Source: Aerococcus sp. HMSC062A02 (GTDB taxonomy: Bacteria; Bacillota; Bacilli; Lactobacillales; Aerococcaceae). From it: a stretch of 52,674 bases of DNA. The notes beneath the pieces are model-generated. The model was not told the origin of the DNA. It was given only the letters and a program-made list of their open reading frames with translations, and did no database searches. The position numbers and the translations under genes were made by a program. Below, one piece after another: positions 33,379-44,098 of the stretch (its first letter is position 1; every line of letters starts with the position of its first letter). The stretch lies in NCBI RefSeq assembly GCF_001809535.1, contig NZ_KV797913.1, positions 12,281 through 64,954 on the forward strand. The letters run 5' to 3'.

Positions 33379-34137
33379 ATGCATCTGATTGGCTTAGCCT
33401 TCCAAAAACAACAACTCACCTACCTGCCCACTAGCCCCCTCTACGGGGAGATTATGGTAGAGGACCTGCCGCTTAGCTACCACCAACTCCTCACCCAACA
33501 GAATGGCGGCTATACCTCAAAATCTTACTATCCCACCTCTGCCCCCACCTCAGATTCACTGAGCGCCGTTTATATCCCTTACCTGGCTGGCTTGCTTCCC
33601 CAAGCTGTTCGTAAGGACTATCTCATTCCTAGTCTGGCCTTCCAAGACCAGTTCAAGCACCGGGATAGTCTGCCTAAAAGCAGCCTAATTATCTATGAAG
33701 ATGGCGACCGAATCGTCTTCCTGGACTATGACCCCCATGACAAGCGGGAACGTGACCAGCGCGGCCTAGCCAAAACCCCTAGCGTCCGCTACCGGGACCT
33801 GGAAACTGACCAGTGGATGGACCTCGCCCCTAATTTCGATTACTTTATCCAACACTTCGAATCCCGGGGTTTTGCCCTGCCCGCCCCACCTATGCGAACC
33901 TACCACCGGGCCAATGCCGCTTTTATCGCTGTCCAGCGTCCCGAGCAACTAGCCCGACTCTTCGAAGAATTCCAAGGCCAGGCCGACAAGACCTGGTACT
34001 TCCACTGGATCCGCCACTTCCTCCAGTCCCAGGATTCCCGCCTAGCCACCGTCGCCAAAGAAGCCCTCGACTTCCAAACCGACTACTTCCGTCCCTTCCT
34101 GCCCAAAGGCTTTGATGATCTCTTAAAGTGTGATTAA
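33379..34137 (+). CDS. SMI1/KNR4 (SUKH) family protein
   Basis: This 252-aa protein has the SUKH signature LPLSYHQLLTQQNGG (about residues 30-44), the usual LPxxYxxFLxxxNGG, followed by strands and SSLIIYEDGDRIVFLDYD (about 101-118). SUKH proteins include immunity proteins of polymorphic toxins and housekeeping members of unknown role. No toxin, RHS or secretion gene is nearby, so the immunity reading is unsupported. AAAGGAG precedes the ATG. Codons are strongly C-rich (lagging-strand composition). It is closed by a terminator shared with the convergent lipoprotein gene. Confidence 0.7.
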   Translation: MHLIGLAFQKQQLTYLPTSPLYGEIMVEDLPLSYHQLLTQQNGGYTSKSYYPTSAPTSDSLSAVYIPYLAGLLPQAVRKDYLIPSLAFQDQFKHRDSLPKSSLIIYEDGDRIVFLDYDPHDKRERDQRGLAKTPSVRYRDLETDQWMDLAPNFDYFIQHFESRGFALPAPPMRTYHRANAAFIAVQRPEQLARLFEEFQGQADKTWYFHWIRHFLQSQDSRLATVAKEALDFQTDYFRPFLPKGFDDLLKCD

Positions 34138-34165
34138 AGCCAGGCAGACCTAAAATACACAAACA

Positions 34166-34209
34166 AAAGCGGCCCCAGTCGGCGTTTACAAGTCGACTGG
34201 GGCCGCTTT
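34166..34209. terminator. Very strong bidirectional terminator
   Basis: AAAGCGGCCCCAGTCG and CGACTGGGGCCGCTTT form 16 perfect, GC-rich pairs between two convergent genes. Confidence 0.88.
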
Positions 34210-34223
34210 CCTTTTATCCTTCT

Positions 34224-35417
34224 TTATTCCTCAGTGTATTCTAGATAAATATCTGAAGTCTTATAAGGCGACTCCACATAATAATTTGGGTTGGAGACGG
34301 CTAACTGACCGGTCTTTCGACGGTAGGCATAGAAGGTGTCACCGTTGTAACTCGTTTCCTTATCCGCATGTGCCTCATCCCCTCCTAGAAATTCTTCTAA
34401 ATAGATAGCCGTATTGACCTTAATTTCAGCTAAGTCATCCCAAGATTGGCCTTCACGAAAAGTCTGGATGGTCTGGGTAGGCACCTGGTCAATACGGATG
34501 CGGAAGCGACTTTCTTGTTTTCGCCCATCGACCGCTGTCTGGTGGAAGACGAGCAAGTTTTGATCGGGGTAGATGGTCATCCGCCCCATGCCCCCATTAA
34601 TTAGAAAACCATTTCCCCTAATGTAGGTCCCTGCCAGATCTTCCGCATCAACCGCATAAGGATAGTCAGCAGACCCGCTAGTTTCCTCTTGCGCCTCTTG
34701 TCCCTGCCCTGATGCCATCAGAGGCTTGAAGTCTAGCCTGGATAAATCAATTATTTGACCCTTACTTTGCTCATAGACTTCTGGGCTGAGCCGACCTTCT
34801 TGGGCGACCACCTTGTCGCTGTCATCTTCCATCTTCTTGATTCGCATCTCTCCCAACTCGTCTAATTGGGAACTTTGGTCATCCAAGGCGAAAAGTTGAA
34901 TGACATGATCCATCGCTCCGCCTGACCCTTCCTGGAGAATCTCACCATTCTGAAGCAGACTCAACTGACTGCGATAGCCAATCGATGGGTCATCGAAGAG
35001 AGCTTGGGCTTGATCGCCAGCTAGGCTGTAAATTTGAATCAAGTTTTCTTGGTCATGGTTATAGATCAAGAGCTCTGACCGACCGTCTTGGTTAATGTCG
35101 TATAAGGTATAGGACATGACCTGGGGATCGACTTGAATTTGGTGGGAATCGATACCAGGCTTAGCTTCCCCCGCCTCCAAAGCCTGGCGCCAGTCAGCCA
35201 AGACCGTTTCATAGGACTCTAGCTCAGCTGCTTTCTGGGACGCCTTAGGGGCTCCTTTACTTTCTGACAGCTGAGACGATGCCTCTTTAACAAGACTAGA
35301 ACTTTCACTGTTCACCGTCTCTGCTTGACTAGCTTGGCCCGTTCCCTCTTCCGTGCTTGCAGGACGACAGGCTCCTAGGCAAACTAGCGCGAGTAAACTA
35401 AACACATATTTCTTCAT
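34224..35417 (-). CDS. Lipoprotein of unknown function with EF-hand-like motif
   Basis: This 397-aa exported lipoprotein has lipobox LGAC (Cys17). A low-complexity Ser/Glu/Ala linker (18-65) is followed by a domain with LYDINQDGRSELLIYN (about 109-124), a calcium-binding DxNxDG loop like those in dockerin/VCBS repeats. The C-terminal part (about 245-397) is beta-rich, starting DLAGTYIRGNGFLINGG. It resembles the DUF-type lipoproteins common in streptococci and aerococci, but I cannot name a family with confidence. Monocistronic on the minus strand. Confidence 0.8.
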   Translation of the reverse strand: MKKYVFSLLALVCLGACRPASTEEGTGQASQAETVNSESSSLVKEASSQLSESKGAPKASQKAAELESYETVLADWRQALEAGEAKPGIDSHQIQVDPQVMSYTLYDINQDGRSELLIYNHDQENLIQIYSLAGDQAQALFDDPSIGYRSQLSLLQNGEILQEGSGGAMDHVIQLFALDDQSSQLDELGEMRIKKMEDDSDKVVAQEGRLSPEVYEQSKGQIIDLSRLDFKPLMASGQGQEAQEETSGSADYPYAVDAEDLAGTYIRGNGFLINGGMGRMTIYPDQNLLVFHQTAVDGRKQESRFRIRIDQVPTQTIQTFREGQSWDDLAEIKVNTAIYLEEFLGGDEAHADKETSYNGDTFYAYRRKTGQLAVSNPNYYVESPYKTSDIYLEYTEE

Positions 35418-35572
35418 TTATAAGCTCAACGCTCCTTCTTAACTTATAGAATTCTTAAAAATTTATCTCAATCAATTATAGCATAACTCACTAATCCAAG
35501 TTTTTCGCTTTCCCATTTACTAGTATTAAAAAACGGCGAAAACTATTTTTGATCCTTCTTCATTCAATAGCT

Positions 35573-35610
35573 AAATTCAAAAGCGCAAGGCATGCTCACT
35601 GGCACACTTT
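35573..35610. repeat. Short dispersed repeat R (copy 1)
   Basis: AAATTCAAAAGCG, one varying base, AAGGCATGCTCA, then CACA and an A/T run. The same string occurs at 47205-47241. It contains the palindrome GCATGC. Confidence 0.6.
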
Positions 35611-35617
35611 AATTCCA

Positions 35618-35645
35618 AACAAAAAGCCCCAGCTAAGCTGAGGCT
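35618..35645 (-). terminator. srtA terminator
   Basis: AGCC-CAGC and GCTG-GGCT pair around TAA, with TTTTTG on the minus strand, 11 nt after the srtA stop. Confidence 0.75.
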
Positions 35646-35655
35646 AAAGTATAAT

Positions 35656-36372
35656 CTAATCCTTCTCAAAGAGTGCTAATAAGTCAGGACTAGCCTGGCT
35701 GAAATCCTGGGTCTCCACAAGACGACCTTGGACAATCCGACGTTCTGTTGCATCATCCGTACAGGTCATCAGGGTAATAATTGGCTTCTGGGTCTCGGGA
35801 TCCAAGAGCTTGGGGTCGACCAGGTCCACTCGAGTCGGTGGCACATCTTCGACAAAGTAAGTGTCATAGACGTAAATCTTCTCCAAGTCGGTCATAAAAA
35901 TCTTTTGACCCACTTGAGCATTATCAACAATTGGTGAGAGAAGGAGGCCTTTTTGGACTACATTCATATTGTGGCTAGCCAGTGGGTAATTCCCTTCCCC
36001 CATCTTCTGGTCGGGATAGAAGGTACCTGCCCCTGACAAGAGCACATCCTCACTCAGCCCTTTCATAATGGAAACCTTAACATCGGCATCCGGCATGGCC
36101 AAGGCACCAATGACATTCACATCAGCATAACCATTCTTAATCCGCTCCCGTGATTCACGAACTTCCTTCTCACTCACATTGCGGATTTCACTATGGTCAA
36201 AGACCGCGTCCTTGGCCTGGTTATCCTTCAACTGATCGGCCGTCATATTCTCAATGGCAACGTCGTTTTGATTCTGTTGGATCTGATAGCCACTAATATA
36301 GTGCTGGCCAAGGAAGAAAAGTCCAATCACAATCAGGACCACTCCCAGAAGACGTGTAAGATTTTGACGCAT
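35656..36372 (-). CDS. srtA: Class A sortase
   Basis: Sortase A cuts LPxTG proteins at Thr-Gly and links them to lipid II, anchoring them to the wall. The 238-aa product has an N-terminal TM anchor (residues 8-27), a linker and the sortase barrel. The catalytic triad is visible: His134 (NYPLASHNM), Cys204 (LMTCTDD; TLxTC motif) and Arg212 (ERRIVQGRL). The promoter lies at 36405-36433. No LPxTG substrate is encoded in this window, consistent with a general housekeeping sortase. Confidence 0.96.
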   Translation of the reverse strand: MRQNLTRLLGVVLIVIGLFFLGQHYISGYQIQQNQNDVAIENMTADQLKDNQAKDAVFDHSEIRNVSEKEVRESRERIKNGYADVNVIGALAMPDADVKVSIMKGLSEDVLLSGAGTFYPDQKMGEGNYPLASHNMNVVQKGLLLSPIVDNAQVGQKIFMTDLEKIYVYDTYFVEDVPPTRVDLVDPKLLDPETQKPIITLMTCTDDATERRIVQGRLVETQDFSQASPDLLALFEKD

Positions 36373-36404
36373 ACTTGCCCCCCTAAATCGTTTACTATAG
36401 AGCT

Positions 36405-36433
36405 ATTATCTTAGTTTTCCCTGGGGATGACAA
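36405..36433 (-). promoter_or_regulatory. srtA promoter
   Basis: On the minus strand TTGTCA (36428-36433), 17 bp, GATAAT (36405-36410). Confidence 0.65.
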
Positions 36434-36461
36434 GTCATATTACTTATAAAAAGTTTAAAAA

Positions 36462-37400
36462 TTAATTAAACTGCAGGGCAGTAGAGAAAATTTTCTTGGC
36501 TAATTCGATGAAATCTTCCATATACTTAGGCAGGGGCATCCCCTTACGGTAAGCGATGATCACATCGGACTTAGAGCTTGGGCAGGAGAAAGAGAAGAGA
36601 CGCGGCGCATTCTCTTGTTTCAGGTTGAGATTGCGGTAGTGGTTCTCATAAACCAAGGAAACCCCGTAACCCCGGATGGTTAAGTTAACGGCTGTTTGAA
36701 TGTTATTGGTCTTGATAGTACGTGCAGGATGGAAATGTTCCTGGTTAAAGAGCTTATCCATCTCCCGACTAATCTTCGTATCATTTGTCGACACAATGAA
36801 ACGGTCATCCTTAAGATCGGCTAGGTCAATCATCGGATACTTGGAATCCGGGTTGTCTACTGCAGTAGCGACCGCAGGGTGGTCATGGGGGAGAGCAACC
36901 AAGATTTCTTCGGTACCAATCTTGTCATAGGTCAGGTTGGCATTCTCATTGCTGGCGTTGATGATAATAATATCGCAGTCCCCGTTCATAATCCGATCTT
37001 CCAAGATGGTTGCCGTTTCTTCCACTAACTGCACTTCAACCCGTGGGTAGAGCTTCTCATACTCGGGCAGTACGGGTGGCATGAGATAAGAACCGCGAAT
37101 AAGAGGGATCCCAATACGAATCCGGCCATAATTCTTATCCTTGATGGTCTGCATGGTCATCTCCAGCTCATCACGCATGGTTAAGATGTCATTGCCATAC
37201 TTCACGAACTCTTCCCCGGCATAGTTGAGAACGAGACGTTTACCAACCCGTTGGAAAAGATGGTAGCCCAAACGTTCTTCCATATTCTTGATGTACATAC
37301 TAAGGGAGGGTTGGGTAATAAATAAACTCTCCGCAGCCTTAGTCAGGGTACTATGCTCATGGATGGCTTTTACGTATTCAATATCCTTCATTTCAATCAT
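36462..37400 (-). CDS. LysR-family transcriptional regulator (A)
   Basis: This 312-aa LysR regulator has an N-terminal winged HTH (residues 1-65; STLTKAAESLFITQPSLSMYIKNMEERLG contains the recognition helix), a linker helix and a two-lobed effector domain (about 92-300, starting RIRIGIPLIRGSYLMPPVL). GAGG lies 8 nt before the ATG. The target is unknown. It is divergent from a second LysR gene across a 480-bp region, and no metabolic operon is adjacent. Confidence 0.93.
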   Translation of the reverse strand: MIEMKDIEYVKAIHEHSTLTKAAESLFITQPSLSMYIKNMEERLGYHLFQRVGKRLVLNYAGEEFVKYGNDILTMRDELEMTMQTIKDKNYGRIRIGIPLIRGSYLMPPVLPEYEKLYPRVEVQLVEETATILEDRIMNGDCDIIIINASNENANLTYDKIGTEEILVALPHDHPAVATAVDNPDSKYPMIDLADLKDDRFIVSTNDTKISREMDKLFNQEHFHPARTIKTNNIQTAVNLTIRGYGVSLVYENHYRNLNLKQENAPRLFSFSCPSSKSDVIIAYRKGMPLPKYMEDFIELAKKIFSTALQFN

Positions 37401-37882
37401 TACTCAATACCTCTTCTATATTTATTCCACTTATAACTTTCTTGACTTATATCTAATCGATAATATAACATATTCCACTGCTGTTCATTCGTCAAGAATT
37501 TCTTTAAGAACGAAAACTCTTACTGAAAAGTCTTTAGCATAGTGCTTTTTTATCTCTTATAAAGCTGCCTCCCAGCTCCATTGACTTGCTAGCAAGCTGA
37601 TTTTCTCTTCATCTCTCCCCTTCCCTTAAAGCCTGACATGATAGGCTTTTGAAAGCTACAAACGATCCCAATCAAAAGAATAAGAAGCTTTTATTCCGCA
37701 AGAATCGGCTGAAAAAATAAGAGCAAATTTGTTCCAATCAAAAAATACATTACTGAACGCTTTAGAAATACTTAAGCCAAATTTATCATAAGAGAAACCA
37801 ATTTTTGTTCTTTATTTAATCTCTAATCCTAGAATCTAACTTTCGTTATAATGGATCAAAACAGAAAGTGAGGGGATTTCCT
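37401..37882. other. AT-rich divergent regulatory region between two LysR genes
   Basis: No gene is seen. The region holds the palindrome CTTGCTAGCAAG (37585-37596), a hairpin AAAGCCT / AGGCTTT (37628-37649), the imperfect palindrome GAATAAGAAGCTTTTATTC (37679-37697) and a TATAAT box at about 37848-37853 that fits the plus-strand LysR gene. The palindromes are candidate operators. Confidence 0.45.
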
Positions 37883-38812
37883 ATGCGCATCGAACAATTA
37901 CAATACCTCAGCAAGGTGGCTGAGACGGGTTCCATTACCCAGGCAGCCAAGGCCCTCTATCTCTCCCAACCCTCTCTCTCCAATGCCATTAAGGAGTTGG
38001 AACAGGAAATGGAAGTCCAACTCTTTAAGCGAAGCAAGAAAGGAGCTGTGTTGACTGAAGCGGGAGAAGACTTCCTAACTTATGCCCAACAAATTCTTGC
38101 CCAGGTCGACCTACTTAAGACCCGCTACCAGGAAAGCGAACGGCCCCGGCGAATCTTTAGCGTATCGGCCCAGCACTATGCCTTCGTCGTAGATGCCTTC
38201 GTCCGTCTGCTCAAGGAGAACTCCTACCCCAAGTACCAGGCGACTCTCAAGGAATCCCGGACCTATGAGGTAATTGAAGATGTCGCCAACCAGCGGTCTG
38301 AAATCGGTGTCCTCTACCGCAGCCGCTTCAACCAGCAAGTCATCGCTAATGCCTTAGCCGAACGCGACCTTAGCTTCACGCCCCTTATGCAAGCAGAGCC
38401 CCACATCTTTATCTACGCCAACCATCCCCTAGCCGACCGTGCCCAGCTGACCTTGGACGACCTGGCTCCCTATCCTAAGCTCAGCTACGAACAAGGCGTC
38501 CACAATTCTTTCTATTATTGGGAGGAGGTCCTGGCCGACCATGTAGCAGACAAATCAATTATTGTATCTGACCGGGCCACCCTCTTCAACCTACTGATCG
38601 GTCTGGATGGTTACACCATCTGCTCAGGGATTATTAATTCCGACCTCAATGGTGGCGACATCCTGGCCAAGCCCTTAGCTTGCGAGGAAGCGATTGAGAT
38701 TGGTTACATCACCCACAACTTCCACCCCCTCAACCCAATCGGCCAAGCCTATATCCAGCAACTCCAAGAGGCGGTCAAACGCTCAGCCCCTTCCGAAGCA
38801 GAAGGGGATTAA
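37883..38812 (+). CDS. LysR-family transcriptional regulator (B)
   Basis: This 309-aa LysR regulator starts MRIEQLQYLSKVAETGSITQAAKALYLSQPSLSNAIKEL (the HTH), has a linker near 60-90 and then an effector-binding domain. The ATG at 37883 lies 7 nt after GAGGGG; an in-frame GTG further up sits too close to the site. It is only distantly related to regulator A. Codons are C-rich. It has its own terminator. Ligand and regulon unknown. Confidence 0.93.
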   Translation: MRIEQLQYLSKVAETGSITQAAKALYLSQPSLSNAIKELEQEMEVQLFKRSKKGAVLTEAGEDFLTYAQQILAQVDLLKTRYQESERPRRIFSVSAQHYAFVVDAFVRLLKENSYPKYQATLKESRTYEVIEDVANQRSEIGVLYRSRFNQQVIANALAERDLSFTPLMQAEPHIFIYANHPLADRAQLTLDDLAPYPKLSYEQGVHNSFYYWEEVLADHVADKSIIVSDRATLFNLLIGLDGYTICSGIINSDLNGGDILAKPLACEEAIEIGYITHNFHPLNPIGQAYIQQLQEAVKRSAPSEAEGD

Positions 38813-38816
38813 AACA

Positions 38817-38873
38817 AAAGGTCAACCCTGCCAAGTGCTCACCTAGAAGCTTGAGACTAGTTGACCTTTTTTT
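38817..38873 (+). terminator. Terminator of LysR gene B
   Basis: AAAGGTCAAC (38817-38826) pairs with GTTGACCTTT (38860-38869), followed by TTTT. Confidence 0.75.
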
Positions 38874-38911
38874 CGAGATGACGACTGCTTCTAGCTGTCT
38901 TCTTGGCCTGA

Positions 38912-39610
38912 CTAATTCCGGCCAAAAGAAGCCTGTTCACTTTCCACATGCCCCCGATGGCCATGGATTTTGAAGCGATCAATGGCTTCGTTTAAGGTCT
39001 CAAATTCCTCGGGCGTAAAGTGAATTTTCGCAGGGGCTAAGTTCACTAAGATACGATCCTGGTTTTTGGATCCTGGTATAGGAATCATTCTGAACAGCTG
39101 CTAAGGGGGTGACGCGGTGGGCCGATAGCTGGTAGAGAAGCCTGAGAGAGCCCCGACTCGCGGATCAAGCCTTCCTGGATAAAGTCGCCATAGCTCCTGC
39201 TACATCCGCTAAGGGAATAGCTTCATTGATCCGGTGGAGATAGTAGATATCCAAGTAATCCGTTCCCAAGCGCTGCAAAGACCCCTCCAATTGTTGACGC
39301 ACATAAGCTTTAACTTGACTAAGAGTGGCTACTTTACCTTCCTCTAAGTGAACCTTGCTAGCCAAATAGACCTCTTGGCAGAAGGGCGCTAGGGCCTGGC
39401 CCAAAAGTTCTTCATTGTGCCCAGGATAGAACATTTCCTTACCATAAGAAGCCGCCGTATCAAAGAGGGTACAGCCCGCCTCATAGCCTGCTCGAATCGC
39501 TTGGATACTCTCTTCCTTAGCAGGAACAGGACCATAACCATGGGAAAAACCCATACAGCCCATCCCCACTTCAGAAACCTCTAAGTGCCCCATCGCTCGT
39601 GTTTTTTCAT
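38912..39610 (-). pseudogene. Aldo/keto reductase pseudogene
   Basis: Remains of an NADPH-dependent aldo/keto reductase (normally about 320 aa). A good ribosome-binding site (AAGGAGG) and ATG at 39610 open with MKKHER. A frame change follows near codon 7, then GHLEVSEVGMGCMGFSHGYGP with the catalytic-region FDTAASYG. The main frame stops at 39165, just before the expected IQEGLIR segment, which appears in another frame with SGLSQAS. A piece RVTPLAAVQN then joins directly to IPIPGSKNQDRILVN, the C-terminal part, ending at 38912. More than 100 central codons are therefore deleted, besides at least two frameshifts. Not functional. Confidence 0.88.
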
Positions 39611-39659
39611 ATCCTTTCCTCCTTCTCCCCCTATCCTATCAGAAACTTGCCTATAAGGC

Positions 39660-39689
39660 GAAAAAAAGAGCAGCTCGATTGAGCTGCTC
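39660..39689 (-). terminator. rpmE2 terminator
   Basis: GAGCAGCTC (39668-39676), loop GATT, GAGCTGCTC (39681-39689), with TTTTTTT on the minus strand. Confidence 0.9.
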
Positions 39690-39711
39690 GGCTTGGTCAA
39701 GAGACCATTTC

Positions 39712-39969
39712 TTAAGCATTTTTGTCTGCAAAACCGTACTTCTTGTTGAAGCGGTCCACACGACCATCGGCTTGCGTGAATTTTTGGCGGCCAGTGTAGA
39801 ATGGGTGTGAATCTGATGAGATTTCAACACGGATCAATGGGTAAGTGTTCCCATCTTCCCATTCAACAGTTTCGCTTGACCCACGAGTTGAGCCAGATAA
39901 GAATTTAAAACCTGTTGTTGTATCCATAAATACAACGGGTTGGTAGTCTGGATGGATGCCTTGTTTCAT
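39712..39969 (-). CDS. rpmE2: 50S ribosomal protein L31, type B
   Basis: This 85-aa L31 begins [16 protein letters not shown] and ends [11 protein letters not shown]. It lacks the CxxC zinc ligands of type A L31, so it is the zinc-free form. In many Firmicutes this form is made when zinc is scarce. AGGAGAG precedes the ATG. It has its own promoter and a small leader hairpin. It sits beside murA, as L31 does in Bacillus. Confidence 0.97.
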   Translation of the reverse strand: MKQGIHPDYQPVVFMDTTTGFKFLSGSTRGSSETVEWEDGNTYPLIRVEISSDSHPFYTGRQKFTQADGRVDRFNKKYGFADKNA

Positions 39970-39991
39970 TATTCTTTCTCTCCTTTGCGCC

Positions 39992-40010
39992 CTGGCTATC
40001 TGCTAGCCAG
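39992..40010 (-). promoter_or_regulatory. Leader hairpin of rpmE2 (possible L31 autoregulatory element)
   Basis: CTGGCTA-TCTGC-TAGCCAG forms a 7-bp stem about 12 nt upstream of the ribosome-binding site. Firmicute L31 mRNAs are known to carry ribosomal-protein leader structures. Whether this matches that family cannot be decided by eye. Confidence 0.4.
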
Positions 40011-40034
40011 AGATTATTTTGACATAACATTGAT

Positions 40035-40063
40035 ATGTTACCACATCCCATCGCGCAATGCAA
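40035..40063 (-). promoter_or_regulatory. rpmE2 promoter
   Basis: On the minus strand TTGCAT (40058-40063), 17 bp, TAACAT (40035-40040). Confidence 0.55.
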
Positions 40064-40081
40064 TGTGATTTTTTATTTTTT

Positions 40082-41341
40082 CTATTCTTCGACTAATTCG
40101 ATATCAGCGCCCAAGTGTTGGAGCTTGTCGGCAATCTTATCATAGCCTCTCAGGATATGCTCAGCACCATAAAGATCTGTACGGCCTTCTGCCATCAGGG
40201 CAGCATTGATCAAGCAGGCCCCTGCCCGTAAGTCAGAAGCAGTCACTTCTGCGCCTCGGAGACAACTCGGCCCGGAGAGGTGGATCTGGTCATTAAGAAC
40301 CTTGGCCTGGGCGCCCATGCGGACGAGTTCAGGAATGTGCTTAATACGCTTAGGATAAATCGTATCTTCAATGGTTCCCTCACCTTGTGCCTTGAGTAAG
40401 AGTGGCGTGATAGGCTGCTGGAGGTCAGTCGCAAAACCTGGATAAGGCATGGTCTTAATGCTGACCATAGCCAGGTCGTCTTGGGCGGGATGAACATAGA
40501 TTTCATCTTCATAGATATCCATTTGCACACCCATTTCACCCATCTTAGCGACAAAACCTTCGATATGTTCAAAGATCACATTCTTCACAGTAACCCCTTG
40601 ACCGATAGCAGCTGCTGCGGTCAGATAGGTCCCGGCCTCGATTCGGTCGGGAATGATCTGATGGTTAGTTCCAGTCAGCTCATCCACCCCTTCAATCCGG
40701 ATAGTAGAAGTCCCGGCCCCCTTGATCTTAGCCCCCATCTTATTGAGCAGGGAGACCACATCGATAATCTCCGGTTCGCGGGCCGCGTTCTCGATGGTCG
40801 TCTTGCCCTTGGCCATGGTTGCAGCCAGCATGACATTGATGGTCGCGCCTACACTCACCACATCCATATAGATTTCTGCCCCATGGAGGCCGTTAGGGGT
40901 GGAAAAGTGAATCGCCCCTTGTTGGTTCTCAATCACTGCTCCCAGCGCTTCAAAGCCCTTAATATGGAGGTCGATAGGACGTGGACCAATGGAACAGCCC
41001 CCTGGCAAGCCAACTACTCCTTCCCCATACTTAGCTAATAAGGCGCCCATAAAATAATAGGATGCCCGAAGACTCTGTATTTTTCCTTCCGGCATCGGAA
41101 TATTGACCATATTCTCTGGATCAATGACTAAATGGTTGTTCTCAAAAGACACTTCACAGTTAAAATCTTCCAAAATTTCAATAAGGGCCTTTACGTCAGC
41201 AATGTCTGGCACACCGTCTAAACTGACTGGGCTATTCCCCATAATAGCAGCAGGAATCAAAGCGACCGTACTATTCTTAGCACCGCTAACTAAAACTTCT
41301 CCCTTTAACGGTTTACCACCATTTATGATAAACTTTTTCAT
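40082..41341 (-). CDS. murA: UDP-GlcNAc 1-carboxyvinyltransferase MurA
   Basis: MurA adds enolpyruvate from PEP to UDP-GlcNAc, the first committed step of peptidoglycan synthesis and the target of fosfomycin. The 419-aa product begins [16 protein letters not shown], keeps the SGAKNS motif (19-24) and has the active-site Cys116 in [15 protein letters not shown], so fosfomycin binding should be possible. The pyrG-murA-rpmE2 order resembles that around Bacillus murAB (murZ), so it may be the second of two MurA copies (inference). Its own promoter lies at 41448-41476. Confidence 0.96.
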   Translation of the reverse strand: MKKFIINGGKPLKGEVLVSGAKNSTVALIPAAIMGNSPVSLDGVPDIADVKALIEILEDFNCEVSFENNHLVIDPENMVNIPMPEGKIQSLRASYYFMGALLAKYGEGVVGLPGGCSIGPRPIDLHIKGFEALGAVIENQQGAIHFSTPNGLHGAEIYMDVVSVGATINVMLAATMAKGKTTIENAAREPEIIDVVSLLNKMGAKIKGAGTSTIRIEGVDELTGTNHQIIPDRIEAGTYLTAAAAIGQGVTVKNVIFEHIEGFVAKMGEMGVQMDIYEDEIYVHPAQDDLAMVSIKTMPYPGFATDLQQPITPLLLKAQGEGTIEDTIYPKRIKHIPELVRMGAQAKVLNDQIHLSGPSCLRGAEVTASDLRAGACLINAALMAEGRTDLYGAEHILRGYDKIADKLQHLGADIELVEE

Positions 41342-41447
41342 TTTGCATTCCTTTCGTTCCCAACCGGTCCCCCGCTAAGTGAGCTTTCGATCAGGCGCAA
41401 GTATTCTATCGATAAAATTAAAAAAATTACTATCTTCTCAAGTTAAC

Positions 41448-41476
41448 ATTATAACGGATATTCAGTCGTTTGACAG
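41448..41476 (-). promoter_or_regulatory. murA promoter
   Basis: On the minus strand CTGTCA (41471-41476), 17 bp, TATAAT (41448-41453). It lies in the 197-bp gap after pyrG, where no clear pyrG terminator was found. Confidence 0.6.
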
Positions 41477-41538
41477 CCCCAATCGAAGTTTTTAAGAAAA
41501 GTTTAAAGTTGAAAGTTTTTTCATAGATAAAAGAACAA

Positions 41539-43296
<1,758 letters not shown>

Positions 43297-43441
43297 GTTG
43301 AAATTATTATATTTTGGAATTTGATAGGCATGATTGATATAAGCTAGCAATAAAAATCAGCTTCGTATAAGTAAGTTCTGACCAGTAATAGATGGTCAGC
43401 ATACTATTTCATCAGGCACCATCGCATCCAGAAGCCGAGAC

Positions 43442-44035
43442 TTAGAGATCATCGTCCTCGTCTTCATCCGCATCCAGATCATCATCATCAATAATCCCTA
43501 GGTCGCCTTCTAGGCCGTCCTCTAGTTCATCTTCCGGATCATCATCGCCGAGTTCGTCAAGATCAGCCCGGTAATCATTCAATTCCCGGCTTTCATCTTC
43601 TTCGTCCTCGTCTTCATCCTCATAATCATAGTCATCTTCGTCCACTTCATGGTCTTCTGGATCGTCGTCTGAGTAGTCAATGACATCTTCATCCAAGGCA
43701 GTGAGGACATTCTTCGAGCGTTTGTGTTTCTTCTTGATGTCATCATCATCAATCGTCGAAATAATTTCTTCATCAATAGAATCCACAGGGTACCAAGCTC
43801 GAAGCCCCCAGCGGTTTTCCCCTAGCGAAATGAAGGACCCATCGGCATTCATTTGGGTGTAGAAGAGTACCATCCGTTGTTCCAATTCATCGGTAGTCAA
43901 TCCCATATACTCTTGGACCTCTTCTAGTAAGTGGTTAAATTCATAAACTTGGTTACTTTCTCTTAAGATTTCGTGGGCCACTTCAATCATTGAGAGCTCT
44001 GATTTATTTTGATGATCTAAACGTTCTAATTTCAC
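43442..44035 (-). CDS. rpoE: DNA-directed RNA polymerase delta subunit
   Basis: Delta is a Gram-positive RNA polymerase subunit that speeds recycling and sharpens initiation. The 197-aa product has an N-terminal HARE-HTH domain (about residues 1-90, ending ENRWGLRAWYPVD) and a long, almost purely Asp/Glu C-terminal tail (from about 112), the family hallmark. It starts with GTG at 44035 behind AAAGGA. It lies upstream of pyrG as in Bacillus. The tail is encoded by low-complexity GAT/GAA repeats, which may be slippage-prone. Confidence 0.96.
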   Translation of the reverse strand: MKLERLDHQNKSELSMIEVAHEILRESNQVYEFNHLLEEVQEYMGLTTDELEQRMVLFYTQMNADGSFISLGENRWGLRAWYPVDSIDEEIISTIDDDDIKKKHKRSKNVLTALDEDVIDYSDDDPEDHEVDEDDYDYEDEDEDEEDESRELNDYRADLDELGDDDPEDELEDGLEGDLGIIDDDDLDADEDEDDDL

Positions 44036-44098
44036 TGATTATTCATCCTTTCAAGCTTCCTCTATAGTAGGTATCAAAAAAATCCATTCCTTATAATT

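Noticed and set aside
40481-41038. 185-codon plus-strand frame opposite murA
   Set aside because: Antisense shadow of MurA, which has all its motifs.
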